Source: Sulfuricella denitrificans
GTDB lineage: Bacteria; Pseudomonadota; Gammaproteobacteria; Burkholderiales; Sulfuricellaceae
Assembly: GCA_002632355.1 (NCBI GenBank)
Contig: NSJJ01000009.1
Location: 92,274 to 156,273 of the forward strand
Direction of reading: 5' to 3'
Length of the DNA stretch: 64,000 nucleotides
Position numbers and translations under genes: made by a program. The notes under the pieces are model-generated. The model worked only from the letters and a program-made list of their open reading frames with translations, did not search any database and was not told the DNA's origin. Positions 1 to 12,919 of this stretch are shown in pieces. Numbering within the stretch: the stretch's first letter is position 1; each line of letters begins with the position of its first letter.

Positions 1-3000
1 ATGCAGGATGTGATCTTCAACGGAACGACCACGCGCAAGGCGGTGTCGCGCGCCAGTGTGGAGCTGAAATTCGACAACAGCCTTGGCAAGGCGGCAGGGC
101 AATGGTCGCAATATGCCGATATCAGCGTCAAGCGGGTATTGCATCGAAACGGCGAATCCCAGTATTTCATCAATAATCTGCACGTACGGCGCCGTGATGT
201 TACCGACATGTTCCTCGGCACCGGTCTTGGGCCGAGGGCCTACGCGATCATCGAGCAGGGCATGATCTCGCGCATCATCGAGGCTCGACCTGAGGATTTG
301 CGCGTTTTTCTCGAAGAGGCAGCGGGTATTTCCAAATATAAGGAACGCCGCCGCGAGACCGAATCCCGCCTCAGGGACACGCGCGAGAACCTGGCCCGGA
401 TCGAGGACGTGCGCCAGGAACTGGAAAAGCAGCTACAGCGCCTGGAAGCTCAAGCCGCGGTTGCGCAGCTCTACCATCGTCTGCATTCCGAAATGCAGAC
501 CACCCAGCACCTGCTGTGGCTGGTAAAGAAACAGGAAGCGCAACTTGCCCGGGAACGAGCCCATCAGCAGGTGGAAAAACTGCTCAATGAACTGGAGGCT
601 GAAACAGCTACGCTGCGCAAGGCAGAAAACCAGATCGAAACAGCGCGTGCCGATCATTATGCCGCTGGAGATGCGCTGCATGCCGCGCAGGGCGAGCTTT
701 ACGCTGTCAATGCCGAGGTGGTCAAGCTGGAACAGACCTTGCTGCATCAGCGCGACATGCAGCACCGGCTTGCCACTCAGCTTGAAGCCTGGCGCAGCCA
801 GGAAAACCAGATAAAGCAGCAACGCCAACAGACCGAGTCAAGCATGGCCGTCTGGCGCGAAGAACTCGAAACCACCTTGCTCCGGATGGAGGAAACCGCG
901 CTTGCAACCGAGGAGGCGAGGGAGAAACTGCCTCAGGTCGAGGCAGCTTTTCGGAACTGCCAAAGGGAGTCGAGTGATCTGCAACTGGAATTATCCCGTG
1001 TGGAACAAGGGTTGCAGATCGAGGAAACGCACCGCAACTATGCAATAAAAGCTGCGAACCAACTGGAATCACGGCGAGAACGCCTGCTTCAGGAAATAAC
1101 TGTCCTGCCTCGGGCAGACGAGGCAACCCTGATCCACCGTCAGGGCGAGCTTGCAGAACTGACGGCCAGGCTGGAGGAGTCTCAGACACGCCAAAACACC
1201 TTGCTGGTAAAACTTCCTGAGCTGGAGCGTAACCGGCACGAAACCCAGCAAGCCTATCAAGCAGCCCTGCAACAGATCACTCGCATGGAGGCACAGCTGC
1301 ATGCCTTGCAGCAGGTGCAAAGCCGGCTGGAACACAATCACAAGCTCAAGGCATGGCTGGAAAAGCACAAGCTGGAAACACTGCCGCGCCTGTGGCAGAA
1401 CATCCGCATCGACCCCGGTTGGGACGTGGCGCTGGAAAGTGTGCTGGGAGAAAGGCTCAGGGCCATTGCCATGCCGGATCTGGAAGATGCTGGCGCCTGG
1501 CTGTCCGACGCACCGCCGGCCCCACTAACGGTATATGAGACAAGCCATGAAGGGATGAGTATGAACATCCCTGGACTCCCGCCCCTGCGGCAACGTGTGG
1601 AAGGGCCGGAAGCGCTGCTAGACGAATGGCTGCATGGTGTATTCGCCGTTGCGGACTGCAGCGAAGCCTGGATACTGCGTCGGGATCTGCAAGCCGGACA
1701 ATGCCTGGTATGCACGGAAGGTCATGTTTTTACACGTACCAGCGTAAATTATTATGCCCCCCAAACCGAATTGCATGGCGTGCTGACTCGCCAGCGCGAA
1801 ATCGAGACGCTTGCTGCCGAAGTCGAGCAAAGCAAGGCTGTGGTACAGGTGCTTCAGGCGGCTTTTGTCTTGGCAGAATCCGTTTTGAAGACACTTCAGG
1901 GCGAACTTGCCGAAGTTCGCGAGCAATGCAGCGATGACCAGCAACACCAACACCGCCTGCAGCTGGATGTGGAGCGCCTTGCGCAGCAGCAACAACACCT
2001 GCGGCAACGCCATCAGCAAATCGAGCATGAAATGGGCGAAATTACTTCCCAACTGGATCTTGAGCTGGAACAGTCACGCGAACACGATTACAACATCGAG
2101 CAGCAGCAGGAGCAGATCGCGGTGCTGCAGGATCGCCTGAAAAACAAGCTGCATGAGCGCGGAGAATATGAAAAAGCGGTAGTCCTTCAGCGCCAGGTGA
2201 TTCAGATTGCCGAGCGCGCGGCACACGAGGCAGGGTTTCAACAGCGCAACTGCACAGGAAAGATCGATGAGCATGAAATTACCCTGACCGCCCTTGCCAG
2301 ACAGGGCGATGAATTGAGGCAGCGCATCTCGGAAACGGAACGGGAAGCGGGCGAACATGCACAGGCAGGGATTGACGATCAGTTGCAAGAGGCCCTGAAA
2401 CTTCGACAGATACATGAAAAAAAACTGACCATGGCGCAGGAAGCGCTTTCCGGAATCAGCCAAGCCCTGCAGCAATTGGAGCAGCAACACCTTGCCAGCG
2501 AACAAAAACTGCATCCCCTGCGCGACCGGCTCGAACAGGCACGCCTCAAGGAACAGGAGGCACGGTTGGCCGAAGATCAGTGGAACGAGCAACTGATTAG
2601 CGCCGGGACCCATCTGGAGGATTTGCTTCCGCTGCTGGAAAATCGAGCCAGGACGGCGGATCTGCAGGCACAGGTGGTGCGGCTGGCGCATGAAATCGAG
2701 TCTCTCGGCGCAGTCAATCTCGCTGCACTGGATGAACTGAACAGCAGCCGTGAACGCAAGCAATATCTCGATGCGCAGGCACTGGACCTCTCCGAGGCCA
2801 TGAGTACGCTGGAGCAGGCAATTCGCCGCATCGACCGCGAAACCCGTTCACGCCTGCAGGAAACCTTCGACACCGTGAATCGCCATTTCGGCGAACTTTT
2901 TCCTGCGGTATTCGGCGGGGGTGCCGCACGCCTGGAAATGAGTGGAGAGGAAATTCTCGATGCCGGGGTGACGCTTTTCGCCCAGCCGCCAGGCAAGAAG

Positions 3001-3324
3001 AACAGTTCGATCCAGCTTTTGTCCGGAGGAGAAAAAGCGCTCACTGCGCTGGCATTGGTGTTTGCAATGTTCCAGCTGAATCCGGCTCCATTCTGTATGC
3101 TGGATGAAGTGGATGCGCCGCTGGATGACACCAATACCGAACGCTTTTGCGAATTGGTAAAAAAAATGTCGCTGAATACGCAGTTTGTCTTTGTCAGTCA
3201 TAATAAAATCACCATGGAAATGGCTGAACAACTGGTTGGAGTCACTATGCAGGAATCGGGTGTTTCCCGCGTGGTGTCAGTCGACCTGGAAGCAGCGGTG
3301 CGGCTGAACACTGAGGCAGCATAG
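1..3324 (+). CDS. smc: Chromosome partition protein SMC (5' end outside window)
   Basis: This is the SMC ATPase, which forms a ring with ScpA and ScpB and compacts and segregates the chromosome. The frame is open at the window edge. The ATG at base 1 is an internal Met, because about 60 N-terminal residues with the Walker A loop are missing compared with full-length SMC. What remains shows the end of the head domain, long Gln/Glu/Leu-rich coiled coils, a globular hinge around residues 455-600, the returning coil, and the C-terminal head with the signature LSGGEK (1007-1012) and Walker B CMLDEVD (1032-1038). The gene leads into zipA and ligA on the same strand, an order familiar from betaproteobacteria. 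Confidence 0.96.
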   Translation: MQDVIFNGTTTRKAVSRASVELKFDNSLGKAAGQWSQYADISVKRVLHRNGESQYFINNLHVRRRDVTDMFLGTGLGPRAYAIIEQGMISRIIEARPEDLRVFLEEAAGISKYKERRRETESRLRDTRENLARIEDVRQELEKQLQRLEAQAAVAQLYHRLHSEMQTTQHLLWLVKKQEAQLARERAHQQVEKLLNELEAETATLRKAENQIETARADHYAAGDALHAAQGELYAVNAEVVKLEQTLLHQRDMQHRLATQLEAWRSQENQIKQQRQQTESSMAVWREELETTLLRMEETALATEEAREKLPQVEAAFRNCQRESSDLQLELSRVEQGLQIEETHRNYAIKAANQLESRRERLLQEITVLPRADEATLIHRQGELAELTARLEESQTRQNTLLVKLPELERNRHETQQAYQAALQQITRMEAQLHALQQVQSRLEHNHKLKAWLEKHKLETLPRLWQNIRIDPGWDVALESVLGERLRAIAMPDLEDAGAWLSDAPPAPLTVYETSHEGMSMNIPGLPPLRQRVEGPEALLDEWLHGVFAVADCSEAWILRRDLQAGQCLVCTEGHVFTRTSVNYYAPQTELHGVLTRQREIETLAAEVEQSKAVVQVLQAAFVLAESVLKTLQGELAEVREQCSDDQQHQHRLQLDVERLAQQQQHLRQRHQQIEHEMGEITSQLDLELEQSREHDYNIEQQQEQIAVLQDRLKNKLHERGEYEKAVVLQRQVIQIAERAAHEAGFQQRNCTGKIDEHEITLTALARQGDELRQRISETEREAGEHAQAGIDDQLQEALKLRQIHEKKLTMAQEALSGISQALQQLEQQHLASEQKLHPLRDRLEQARLKEQEARLAEDQWNEQLISAGTHLEDLLPLLENRARTADLQAQVVRLAHEIESLGAVNLAALDELNSSRERKQYLDAQALDLSEAMSTLEQAIRRIDRETRSRLQETFDTVNRHFGELFPAVFGGGAARLEMSGEEILDAGVTLFAQPPGKKNSSIQLLSGGEKALTALALVFAMFQLNPAPFCMLDEVDAPLDDTNTERFCELVKKMSLNTQFVFVSHNKITMEMAEQLVGVTMQESGVSRVVSVDLEAAVRLNTEAA

Positions 3325-3373
3325 GTGAGGCTGCGTTATAATCCCAATAGAATGATTGGAAATCGACCCGGAT

Positions 3374-6633
<3,260 letters not shown>

Positions 6634-6641
6634 TCATACTC

Positions 6642-7517
6642 ATGCAAAAAGTCACTAAAGCCGTATTCCCCGTTGCCGGACTTGGGACTCGCTTCCTGCC
6701 AGCGACCAAGGCCAGCCCCAAGGAAATGCTGACGGTGGTGGACAAACCCCTGATCCAGTACGCGGTTGAAGAAGCGATTGCCGCCGGCATCACCGATATG
6801 GTCTTCATCACCGGGCGCAACAAGCGGGCGATCGAAGACCATTTCGACAAGGCGTTCGAAATGGAAACCGAGCTAGAAGCCAAGGGCAAGACCGAAATGC
6901 TGGAGATGATACGATCTGTCATCCCCAGCCACATCTCCTGTATCTATATTCGTCAGGCAGAGGCCCTGGGTCTGGGGCATGCAGTGCTTTGCGCCAAACC
7001 GGTGATCGGCAACGATCCCTTTGCAGTGATCCTGGCCGATGACCTGATCGACGCCGAGATACCGGTGATGAAACAGATGGTGGAAAAATTCAGTTATTAC
7101 CAGTGTTCCGTGCTGGGCGTTCAGAATGTTGCACGGGAAGAAACGGGCCAGTATGGCATCGTGGATGCGCAGCCTTTGTCAGATCAGGTATTCAAGGTTG
7201 ACAGCATTGTCGAGAAACCGTCGCCAGACGTGGCGCCCTCAACTTTAGGTGTGGTGGGCCGCTATATCCTTACGCCACGCATTTTTCATCATCTGGAACA
7301 CATCCCGACAGGGGCCGGTGGCGAAATCCAGCTTACGGATGCCATCGCCGCGCTGCTCCACGAGCAACAGGTACTGGCCTATCAGTTCGATGGCACGCGC
7401 TATGATTGCGGCAGTAAACTGGGTTATCTCAAGGCGACGGTCGAGCATGCGCTGAAGCATCCGGAACTGAGCCGAGAGTTTTCGAGCTACTTGTCATCAC
7501 TGAGCCAGAAGACCTGA
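6642..7517 (+). CDS. galU: UTP--glucose-1-phosphate uridylyltransferase
   Basis: GalU makes UDP-glucose from UTP and glucose-1-phosphate, feeding envelope polysaccharides. In this genome it could also supply UDP-glucuronate for the aminoarabinose cluster at 38-44 kb (inference). The nucleotidyltransferase signature [11 protein letters not shown] lies at residues 13-23, followed by SPKEM and the DKP motif. The central ILADDLID segment matches the metal/nucleotide site, and EKP is present near residue 192. The length of 291 aa is typical. It starts 8 bases after ligA and may be co-transcribed with it. Confidence 0.96.
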   Translation: MQKVTKAVFPVAGLGTRFLPATKASPKEMLTVVDKPLIQYAVEEAIAAGITDMVFITGRNKRAIEDHFDKAFEMETELEAKGKTEMLEMIRSVIPSHISCIYIRQAEALGLGHAVLCAKPVIGNDPFAVILADDLIDAEIPVMKQMVEKFSYYQCSVLGVQNVAREETGQYGIVDAQPLSDQVFKVDSIVEKPSPDVAPSTLGVVGRYILTPRIFHHLEHIPTGAGGEIQLTDAIAALLHEQQVLAYQFDGTRYDCGSKLGYLKATVEHALKHPELSREFSSYLSSLSQKT

Positions 7518-7540
7518 AATAATCTCTTAAGGATGTGACC

Positions 7541-7933
7541 TTGGATTCCTTTGTCATTACTTGGCGAGAATTGCTGATTGTCGTAGCGGTTGTACTCGCG
7601 GTTTATATTGCTGAAATGCTGCTGTTGTTACGAACAAACAGAGGCTTCAGGCGATGGAAACCTGAAGCCGAGGTTGAACAGCCCAGAATAGCCGAGCTCG
7701 AATCCGAGATCGATCTGTTGCGTGAGCAAATTCTGGCCATTCACCAGCAACTTGAAGACAGACCCATCCCTCCACCCCAATACTCGCAATCGGTATTAAC
7801 CCCATCATCTCCATACAGCCAGGCTATCCTGATGGCGAAACAGGGAATGAACATCGATGAAGTGGCCGCCGGGTGCGGCATTTCACGCGGTGAAGCGGAG
7901 TTGATCGTCGCCATGCATCAGGCACATCAATAA
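7541..7933 (+). CDS. DUF2802 membrane protein, flagellum-associated
   Basis: This is a small protein with one N-terminal membrane segment (about residues 9-28), a short coiled-coil stretch and a C-terminal helical domain ending in a motif like MAKQGMNIDEVAAGCGISR. That motif is characteristic of DUF2802 proteins, which often sit beside flagellar genes. I prefer TTG 7541 as start (130 aa) because AAGGA at 7529-7533 is then spaced by 7 bases; GTG 7535 would be too close. The stop overlaps the next ATG (TAATG). The C-terminal part resembles a small HTH, but DNA binding is not shown. The exact role is unknown. Confidence 0.72.
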   Translation: MDSFVITWRELLIVVAVVLAVYIAEMLLLLRTNRGFRRWKPEAEVEQPRIAELESEIDLLREQILAIHQQLEDRPIPPPQYSQSVLTPSSPYSQAILMAKQGMNIDEVAAGCGISRGEAELIVAMHQAHQ

Positions 7934-9081
7934 TGATTCACAACGATGTTCTGAGCCAGCTGCAACTGCTGATCAAGACCTCGGCGCCGCCACTACTTGA
8001 AGTTTCCCAGCAGCAACTGGCATTGCCCCAGCTTACACCGGGGCAGAGAGTTCCCGCCCATGTGATAGCCAATCTGCCCAATGACCGTTTTCAGGTGCTG
8101 ATCGCCGACAAAACCCTGGACATGAATCTGCCGAAAAACACTCAGCCCGGCGACACGCTGGAGCTGGTTTTCGTCACAGGCAAACCACGGCTTACTTTTA
8201 TCCTCGCTAGCGATCTGGCAAATGTTGCCACCACTGCCAATAGCACAAGTATCAAACCCGAGGTCTCATTGAGCGATACCGCACGCTTTCTTGGCGGGCT
8301 GCTTGAAAAGGCGGCTCAGCCCGAATTGGCGCAGTCAAAAGCGGTAAATATTGCGCAGACCACACCACTGCTTTCCGGAGCACCGGGAAAAACGCCAGAG
8401 TTTGCTCAAACCCTGCGCAGCGCATTGACTCAAAGTGGCTTGTTTTATGAAGCCCATCAGGCCCAATGGGTAACAGGACAGCGCCCCATAAGCGATTTGC
8501 TGCATGAACCGCAGGGGCGCCTGTCGCCAGCTGCAGCCGGGTATACCCAGCCCGAATCGGGTAAAGCGCTGTCGGGCAGGGAACCCCCCGGCAATGCAAA
8601 CATCTCTCCGCTTTCAGCTCCGAATGTAAAAATTGCCGAACAGCAACTATCTCCCACTTTTCTCCAGAACCAGAGCGAAACAGTTTCTGGCAAACAGCTT
8701 GCCGTCCCGCAACCGGCACACCCTGAAACCCTGCCCATCGTGCGCCAGCAACTGGAAGCACTGGATACCCGCCAGGTAACATGGCAGGGTCAGGTCTGGC
8801 CAGGTCAAGGCATGGACTGGAGAATCGAGGAACGTTCATCCCGGGATCAGGAGGGCAGGGGAATCGAACAGCCCGAGTGGCAGACCCGCTTGAATCTGGT
8901 ATTGCCGCAACTGGGAGAAATCAGTGCCAGATTGATCCTGCACCCGCAGGGTATTCGTATTCAGCTTGGTGCCGCAGAATCCGCAACCGTAGAACTGATG
9001 AGCGAACAGAAAATCGCCTTGCAGCAGGGGATGGAAACATCCGGTTTGCGTCTGGCCGAAATCAAGATTGGGACTCCCTGA
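7933..9081 (+). CDS. FliK-like flagellar hook-length control protein
   Basis: The 382-aa protein has a low-complexity Gln/Pro/Ser-rich middle region. Its compact C-terminal domain (about 285-382) has the pattern of FliK/Flg_hook domains: LNLVLPQLGEISARLILHPQGIRI-like strands, then a Glu/Gln-rich helix and LAEIKIG. FliK proteins measure hook length and switch export specificity through FlhB. The next gene encodes an FlhB C-terminal-like protein, which supports the assignment. The start ATG overlaps the preceding stop. Because the rest of the flagellar operon is not in the window, this may be a FliK paralogue rather than the main hook ruler. Confidence 0.7.
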   Translation: MIHNDVLSQLQLLIKTSAPPLLEVSQQQLALPQLTPGQRVPAHVIANLPNDRFQVLIADKTLDMNLPKNTQPGDTLELVFVTGKPRLTFILASDLANVATTANSTSIKPEVSLSDTARFLGGLLEKAAQPELAQSKAVNIAQTTPLLSGAPGKTPEFAQTLRSALTQSGLFYEAHQAQWVTGQRPISDLLHEPQGRLSPAAAGYTQPESGKALSGREPPGNANISPLSAPNVKIAEQQLSPTFLQNQSETVSGKQLAVPQPAHPETLPIVRQQLEALDTRQVTWQGQVWPGQGMDWRIEERSSRDQEGRGIEQPEWQTRLNLVLPQLGEISARLILHPQGIRIQLGAAESATVELMSEQKIALQQGMETSGLRLAEIKIGTP

Positions 9082-9084
9082 TCC

Positions 9085-9375
9085 ATGAAGCAACCGGATG
9101 ACCGTCGAACTGCCGTGGCCTTAGCCTACCATGCGGGCCAGTCAGCACCGAAAGTGGTGGCGCGGGGGAGGGGTCTGCTGGCGGATGCCATCATCGCGCG
9201 AGCAAAAGAGGCGGGGGTCTATGTGCATGAATCGCCGGCACTGGTATCCCTGTTGATGCAGGTTGATCTGGACCAGCACATTCCACCTGAGCTTTATCTG
9301 GCCGTGGCCGAACTCCTGGCCTGGTTATACCGGCTGGAGCACGGGGAAACAGCAGAACGCCCTCCTGGGATCTAG
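9085..9375 (+). CDS. FlhB C-terminal domain-like protein
   Basis: The 96-aa protein matches the cytoplasmic C-terminal domain of FlhB, the export-gate switch protein, without its membrane part. Segments such as AVALAYHAGQSAPKVVARGRGLLADAIIARAKEAGVYVHESPALV follow the FlhB order. The autocleavage motif NPTH is not present; the equivalent position reads YHAGQ. Free-standing FlhB-C proteins (FhlB/FlhX type) occur in several bacteria and can partly replace the cleaved domain. It starts three bases after the FliK-like gene, so the pair is one transcription unit. Confidence 0.82.
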   Translation: MKQPDDRRTAVALAYHAGQSAPKVVARGRGLLADAIIARAKEAGVYVHESPALVSLLMQVDLDQHIPPELYLAVAELLAWLYRLEHGETAERPPGI

Positions 9376-9407
9376 CGCCTCCACTGACAGGACGAGGCCG
9401 GTCTGTG

Positions 9408-12056
9408 TCAGGGCTGCAACTGCTTCAGCAACTCGGTTTCAAATTGCAAAACAGCTTTGGATTTGTCCAGCACCTTGCCTGAAATAAGGAAGGTATCCTC
9501 GGCGCGCTCCCCCAGCGTATTGATTTTGGCCGTATGCAGGTGGACCCCATGAGCAAGGAAAACCCGGGCAATGCTGTAGAGCAGGCCGGGGCGATCGCCG
9601 GCAACGAGTGATAGCACCTGATAGAGCCCTTTTTCATCCGGCCGGATACTGACCTGTGGGCTGATGGGAAAATGCTTCAAATGCCGGCTGACCCTGCCGC
9701 GTGAAGGCGCTTCCAGCGGTCTGGCCTGGTGCAATTGCTGCGTCAATTCGTATTCGATGTAGTTCAGCAGATCGCGATAATGCGTCGCACGCTGCTCCTC
9801 GTCCAGCACCACGAAACTGTCCAGGGCATCTCCGCTGCGCGTGGTGTGTATCTTGGCTTCGACGATATTGAATCCCACTCGCTCGAAAAAACCGCAGATA
9901 CGGGCAAAGAGGTCTTCCCGGTCCGGGGTGTAGATCATTACCTGCAAACCTTCTCCGCTTGGCGCCAGACGTGCCCGGACAAAGGGGGCGCCTTCAGCCT
10001 CCAGCTTCTGCAAAACACGAGTATGCCAGGCGATTTCCTGTGCTTCGTGACGCAGGAAATAGCCCTCATCCAGCTTGCCCCACAGATTCTGGGCTGCGGA
10101 TTCAGGAACGGCATGCTGGCGAAGAATGCTCAGGGCATCGCGCTGCCTTTCATCCAGTTGCTCGCCGGCACTGGCAGCCCCGCACAGGAAACGGCAGGCG
10201 GCATGATAAAGGTTTTCCAGCAGGCGGCTCTTCCATGCATTCCAGACCTTGGGGCTGGTGCCGCGAATATCCGCCACCGTGAGCAGGTAGAGCGCCGTGA
10301 GATGACGCTGGTCGCGCATGTTGCTGCCGAACGCCGCAATCACTTCGGGGTCGCTGATGTCCTGTTTTTGCGCCACAGCGGACATCATGAGATGGCTCTC
10401 GACCAGCCAGCAAACCAGGTTCGTATCTTCCTGGCTCAAATCGTGCTGGCGGCAGAATCGCCGCGCATCCGCCTTGCCCAGCTCGGAATGATCGCCACCC
10501 CGGCCCTTGGCGATGTCGTGAAACAGGGCGGCCAGATACAGCACCTCGGGGCGCTCGAAAGCGCCGATCAGGCGGCTGCAAAGCGGAAATTCATGAGAAA
10601 ACTCGGGGACGGTAAAACGGCGCAGATTGCGCAGCACCATCAGGGTATGCTCATCCACTGTGTAGGTATGAAACAGATCGTGCTGCATCTGCCCGACGAT
10701 ACGCCCGAAAGCCGGGATGTAACGTCCCAGAACGCCATATTGGTTCATTCTGCGCAGGATGTGCGTCAAACCGCGCGGCTCCCGGATGATATCCATGAAG
10801 CGCGCCCGGTTGCCGGGCTCCCGCCGGAATCCGGCGTCGATCAAGGGTATGGCACGCCACAGGGCGCGCAGCGTCGGGGCACAAATTCCCTTGAGTTCGC
10901 CATGTTGCTGCAACAGATGGAAGCACTCCAGAATGGCTTCAGGATGACGCTGGAACACCTCTTCATCGCGGGCCTCAAGCAACTGGTTGCGTGCCTGAAA
11001 ACGTTCACCGAGAAGAAGGGGCGGCGCATCCGGTATGGAACGCAGGCGGGCGCCGAGATTCTGCAACAAAATCTCGTTCATCAGGCTGACCGCTTTGGCA
11101 GTCCGATAGTAGCGCTGCATCAGGAGCTCGCTGGCAGAACGATTTTTCTGGTTTTTGAAACCCAGCTCTTCGGCCAGAGGCGCCTGAAAATCGAACAGCA
11201 GTCTGTCCTCGCGGCGTTTGGCCAGATAATGCAGGCGAATCCGCAATCCTTGCAGATATTGCTCATTGCGCTGAATCTGGCGTGCTTCCTGTGCCGTAAT
11301 CAGGGATTCGGCAACCAGTTCCTTCCATGTTCCGCCAAGCTTCAGAGCCTGGCTAATCCACAGCACTGTCTGCAGATCGCGCAGGCCACCGGGGCTTTCC
11401 TTGAGATTCGGTTCGAGATTGTAGGCAGAATCATGAAAACGCGTATGGCGCTGCTGTTGCTCCAACATCTTGGCCTGCAGGAAGGCTGAACGGTCCAGCG
11501 TATCGTGCAGCGAAAACATCAACTGGCCGAATACAGCCTGGTTGCCGACCAGCAGGCGCGCCTCCAGCAAATTGGTCTGAACAGTGACATCCTTGGCGGA
11601 TTCTTCAAGGCACTCGCTTACAGTCCTTACGCTATGGCCAACATCCAGCCCGATATCCCAGAACAGTCCAACCATCCGTTCGAGGCTGGCGGCAACCTCG
11701 GCATCAGGCTCGGATTCCAGCAAAAGCAGCAGATCGACATCGGAATGCGGGAAAAGCAAACCGCGGCCATAACCGCCCACTGCAATCAGCGCCGCAGAGG
11801 CAGGCATCTCGCCACCCAGCCAGATATTCCGCAGGACGCCATCGACAAGTTGTGCCTGCTGGCGCAAAGCTGTGATAGCGTGCGGCAGGTGAAGAAACTG
11901 ACTGGCTATACTGGCGCGACCTTCCTGTATCGAGGTGCGCCAGTGAGCGACATCCTGTACCGTTTTATTGACAATCAAGGTGACGAAATCAGGCAACAGA
12001 GGCGGGTATGGGCGGCATGCCGGAGGAGGCTGTGAGAACCTCGAAACCGCTGTCAC
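9408..12056 (-). CDS. glnD: Bifunctional PII uridylyltransferase/uridylyl-removing enzyme
   Basis: GlnD senses glutamine and uridylylates or deuridylylates PII proteins to control nitrogen metabolism. The nucleotidyltransferase site is GGYGRG (94-99) with the DVD metal motif at 106-108. An HD-domain motif (HDIAKGRGGDHSE) lies near residue 512, and two ACT domains occupy roughly the last 190 residues. The listed GTG start overlaps map by 68 bases. Leu codons (TTG) at 11996 or 11978 would start just before or after the map stop; no clear ribosome-binding site decides between them. Length and domains are otherwise complete. The long opposite-strand frame across this gene is a shadow. Confidence 0.95.
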   Translation of the reverse strand: MTAVSRFSQPPPACRPYPPLLPDFVTLIVNKTVQDVAHWRTSIQEGRASIASQFLHLPHAITALRQQAQLVDGVLRNIWLGGEMPASAALIAVGGYGRGLLFPHSDVDLLLLLESEPDAEVAASLERMVGLFWDIGLDVGHSVRTVSECLEESAKDVTVQTNLLEARLLVGNQAVFGQLMFSLHDTLDRSAFLQAKMLEQQQRHTRFHDSAYNLEPNLKESPGGLRDLQTVLWISQALKLGGTWKELVAESLITAQEARQIQRNEQYLQGLRIRLHYLAKRREDRLLFDFQAPLAEELGFKNQKNRSASELLMQRYYRTAKAVSLMNEILLQNLGARLRSIPDAPPLLLGERFQARNQLLEARDEEVFQRHPEAILECFHLLQQHGELKGICAPTLRALWRAIPLIDAGFRREPGNRARFMDIIREPRGLTHILRRMNQYGVLGRYIPAFGRIVGQMQHDLFHTYTVDEHTLMVLRNLRRFTVPEFSHEFPLCSRLIGAFERPEVLYLAALFHDIAKGRGGDHSELGKADARRFCRQHDLSQEDTNLVCWLVESHLMMSAVAQKQDISDPEVIAAFGSNMRDQRHLTALYLLTVADIRGTSPKVWNAWKSRLLENLYHAACRFLCGAASAGEQLDERQRDALSILRQHAVPESAAQNLWGKLDEGYFLRHEAQEIAWHTRVLQKLEAEGAPFVRARLAPSGEGLQVMIYTPDREDLFARICGFFERVGFNIVEAKIHTTRSGDALDSFVVLDEEQRATHYRDLLNYIEYELTQQLHQARPLEAPSRGRVSRHLKHFPISPQVSIRPDEKGLYQVLSLVAGDRPGLLYSIARVFLAHGVHLHTAKINTLGERAEDTFLISGKVLDKSKAVLQFETELLKQLQP

Positions 12057-12789
12057 TTACCAGGATCGTATGCTCCCACTGTGCAGAGAGACTGTGGTCC
12101 TTGGTAACGATGGTCCAGCCGTCGCCAAGCTGGCGAATATCGCGCCGCCCGGCGTTGATCATGGGTTCTATGGTAAAAATCATACCGGGTTCAAGCTCGG
12201 GGCCGGTTCCAGCTTTGCCGTAATGCAGCACCTGAGGGTCTTCATGGAATTCCCGCCCGATGCCGTGCCCGCAAAATTCACGCACCACACTGAAACCATT
12301 ATTCTCGGCATGACGCTGAATCACGTGGCCGATATCGCCCAGACGGGCACCCCGCTTGACCGCCTTGATCCCTAGCCACAGGCATTCGTAGGTGATCTCG
12401 CACAGGCGTCTGGCCTGGATGGAGGGTTCTCCGACATAGAACATGCGGCTGCTGTCACCGTGAAAGCCATCCTTGATCACTGTCACGTCGACATTGATGA
12501 TGTCGCCGTTTTTCAAAATTTTGTCACTGGGCACCCCATGACAGACCTGATGATTGACTGAAGTGCAAATGGACTTCGGATAGGGGTTATGGCCTGACGG
12601 CGCATAATTCAGCGGTGCGGGAATGGCGTGCTGAACATCGATGGTGTAATCGTGGCAAATCTTGTCCAGTTCGGCAGTCGTGACGCCGGCTTTGATAAAT
12701 TTTCCAATGTAATCGAGTTGCTCGCCAGCAAGTCGTCCAGCAACACGCATTTTATTGATTTCATCTTCAGTCTTGATACTGATGCTCAT
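11989..12789 (-). CDS. map: Methionine aminopeptidase, type I
   Basis: Map removes the initiator methionine from new proteins. The 266-aa protein starts at ATG 12789 (MSISIKTEDEINKMR), which fits the family N-terminus; the open frame continues upstream to the dif site but that part is not coding. Metal ligands are recognisable: Asp in NVDVTVIKDG, Asp in GDSSRMF, His in GHGIGREFHEDP, Glu in FTIEPMI and a C-terminal Glu in the WEHTILV segment. It lies directly upstream of glnD. The gene sits about 100 bases from the left prophage boundary, and its own promoter remains on the host side. Confidence 0.96.
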   Translation of the reverse strand: MSISIKTEDEINKMRVAGRLAGEQLDYIGKFIKAGVTTAELDKICHDYTIDVQHAIPAPLNYAPSGHNPYPKSICTSVNHQVCHGVPSDKILKNGDIINVDVTVIKDGFHGDSSRMFYVGEPSIQARRLCEITYECLWLGIKAVKRGARLGDIGHVIQRHAENNGFSVVREFCGHGIGREFHEDPQVLHYGKAGTGPELEPGMIFTIEPMINAGRRDIRQLGDGWTIVTKDHSLSAQWEHTILVSDSGFEVLTASSGMPPIPASVA

Positions 12790-12820
12790 ATAACTTGGTC
12801 TGTGTATGATTGATCGCCAA

Positions 12821-12849
12821 AGAATAGAGTATTGCTGACATTTGATCAA
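12821..12849 (-). promoter_or_regulatory. Candidate sigma-70 promoter of map
   Basis: Reading on the minus strand, TTGATC (12844-12849) and TATTCT (12821-12826) are separated by exactly 17 bases and end about 32 bases before the map start codon. It matches the consensus at 4 of 6 positions in each box. The prophage boundary at 12892 leaves this promoter intact. Confidence 0.45.
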
Positions 12850-12891
12850 TGAAAGACGGGGACCGCGAACCTTAATTAAACAATATCTTAT

Positions 12892-12919
12892 ACTTCGTAT
12901 AATGTATATTATGTAAAAT
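12892..12919 (+). other. Left attachment site (hybrid dif, attL)
   Basis: This is a 28-bp dif-type Xer site. The XerC-side arm is ACTTCGTATAA, the centre is TGTATA and the XerD-side arm is TTATGTAAAAT. The XerC arm and centre look like a bacterial dif. The XerD arm differs from the canonical TTATGTTAAAT at one base. The most economical reading is that the left arm comes from the host and the right arm from the phage. Confidence 0.85.

Noticed and set aside
9729..11489. A 586-codon frame on the plus strand
   Set aside because: It is antisense to glnD, whose domains are all intact. High-GC coding sequence often leaves the opposite strand open.
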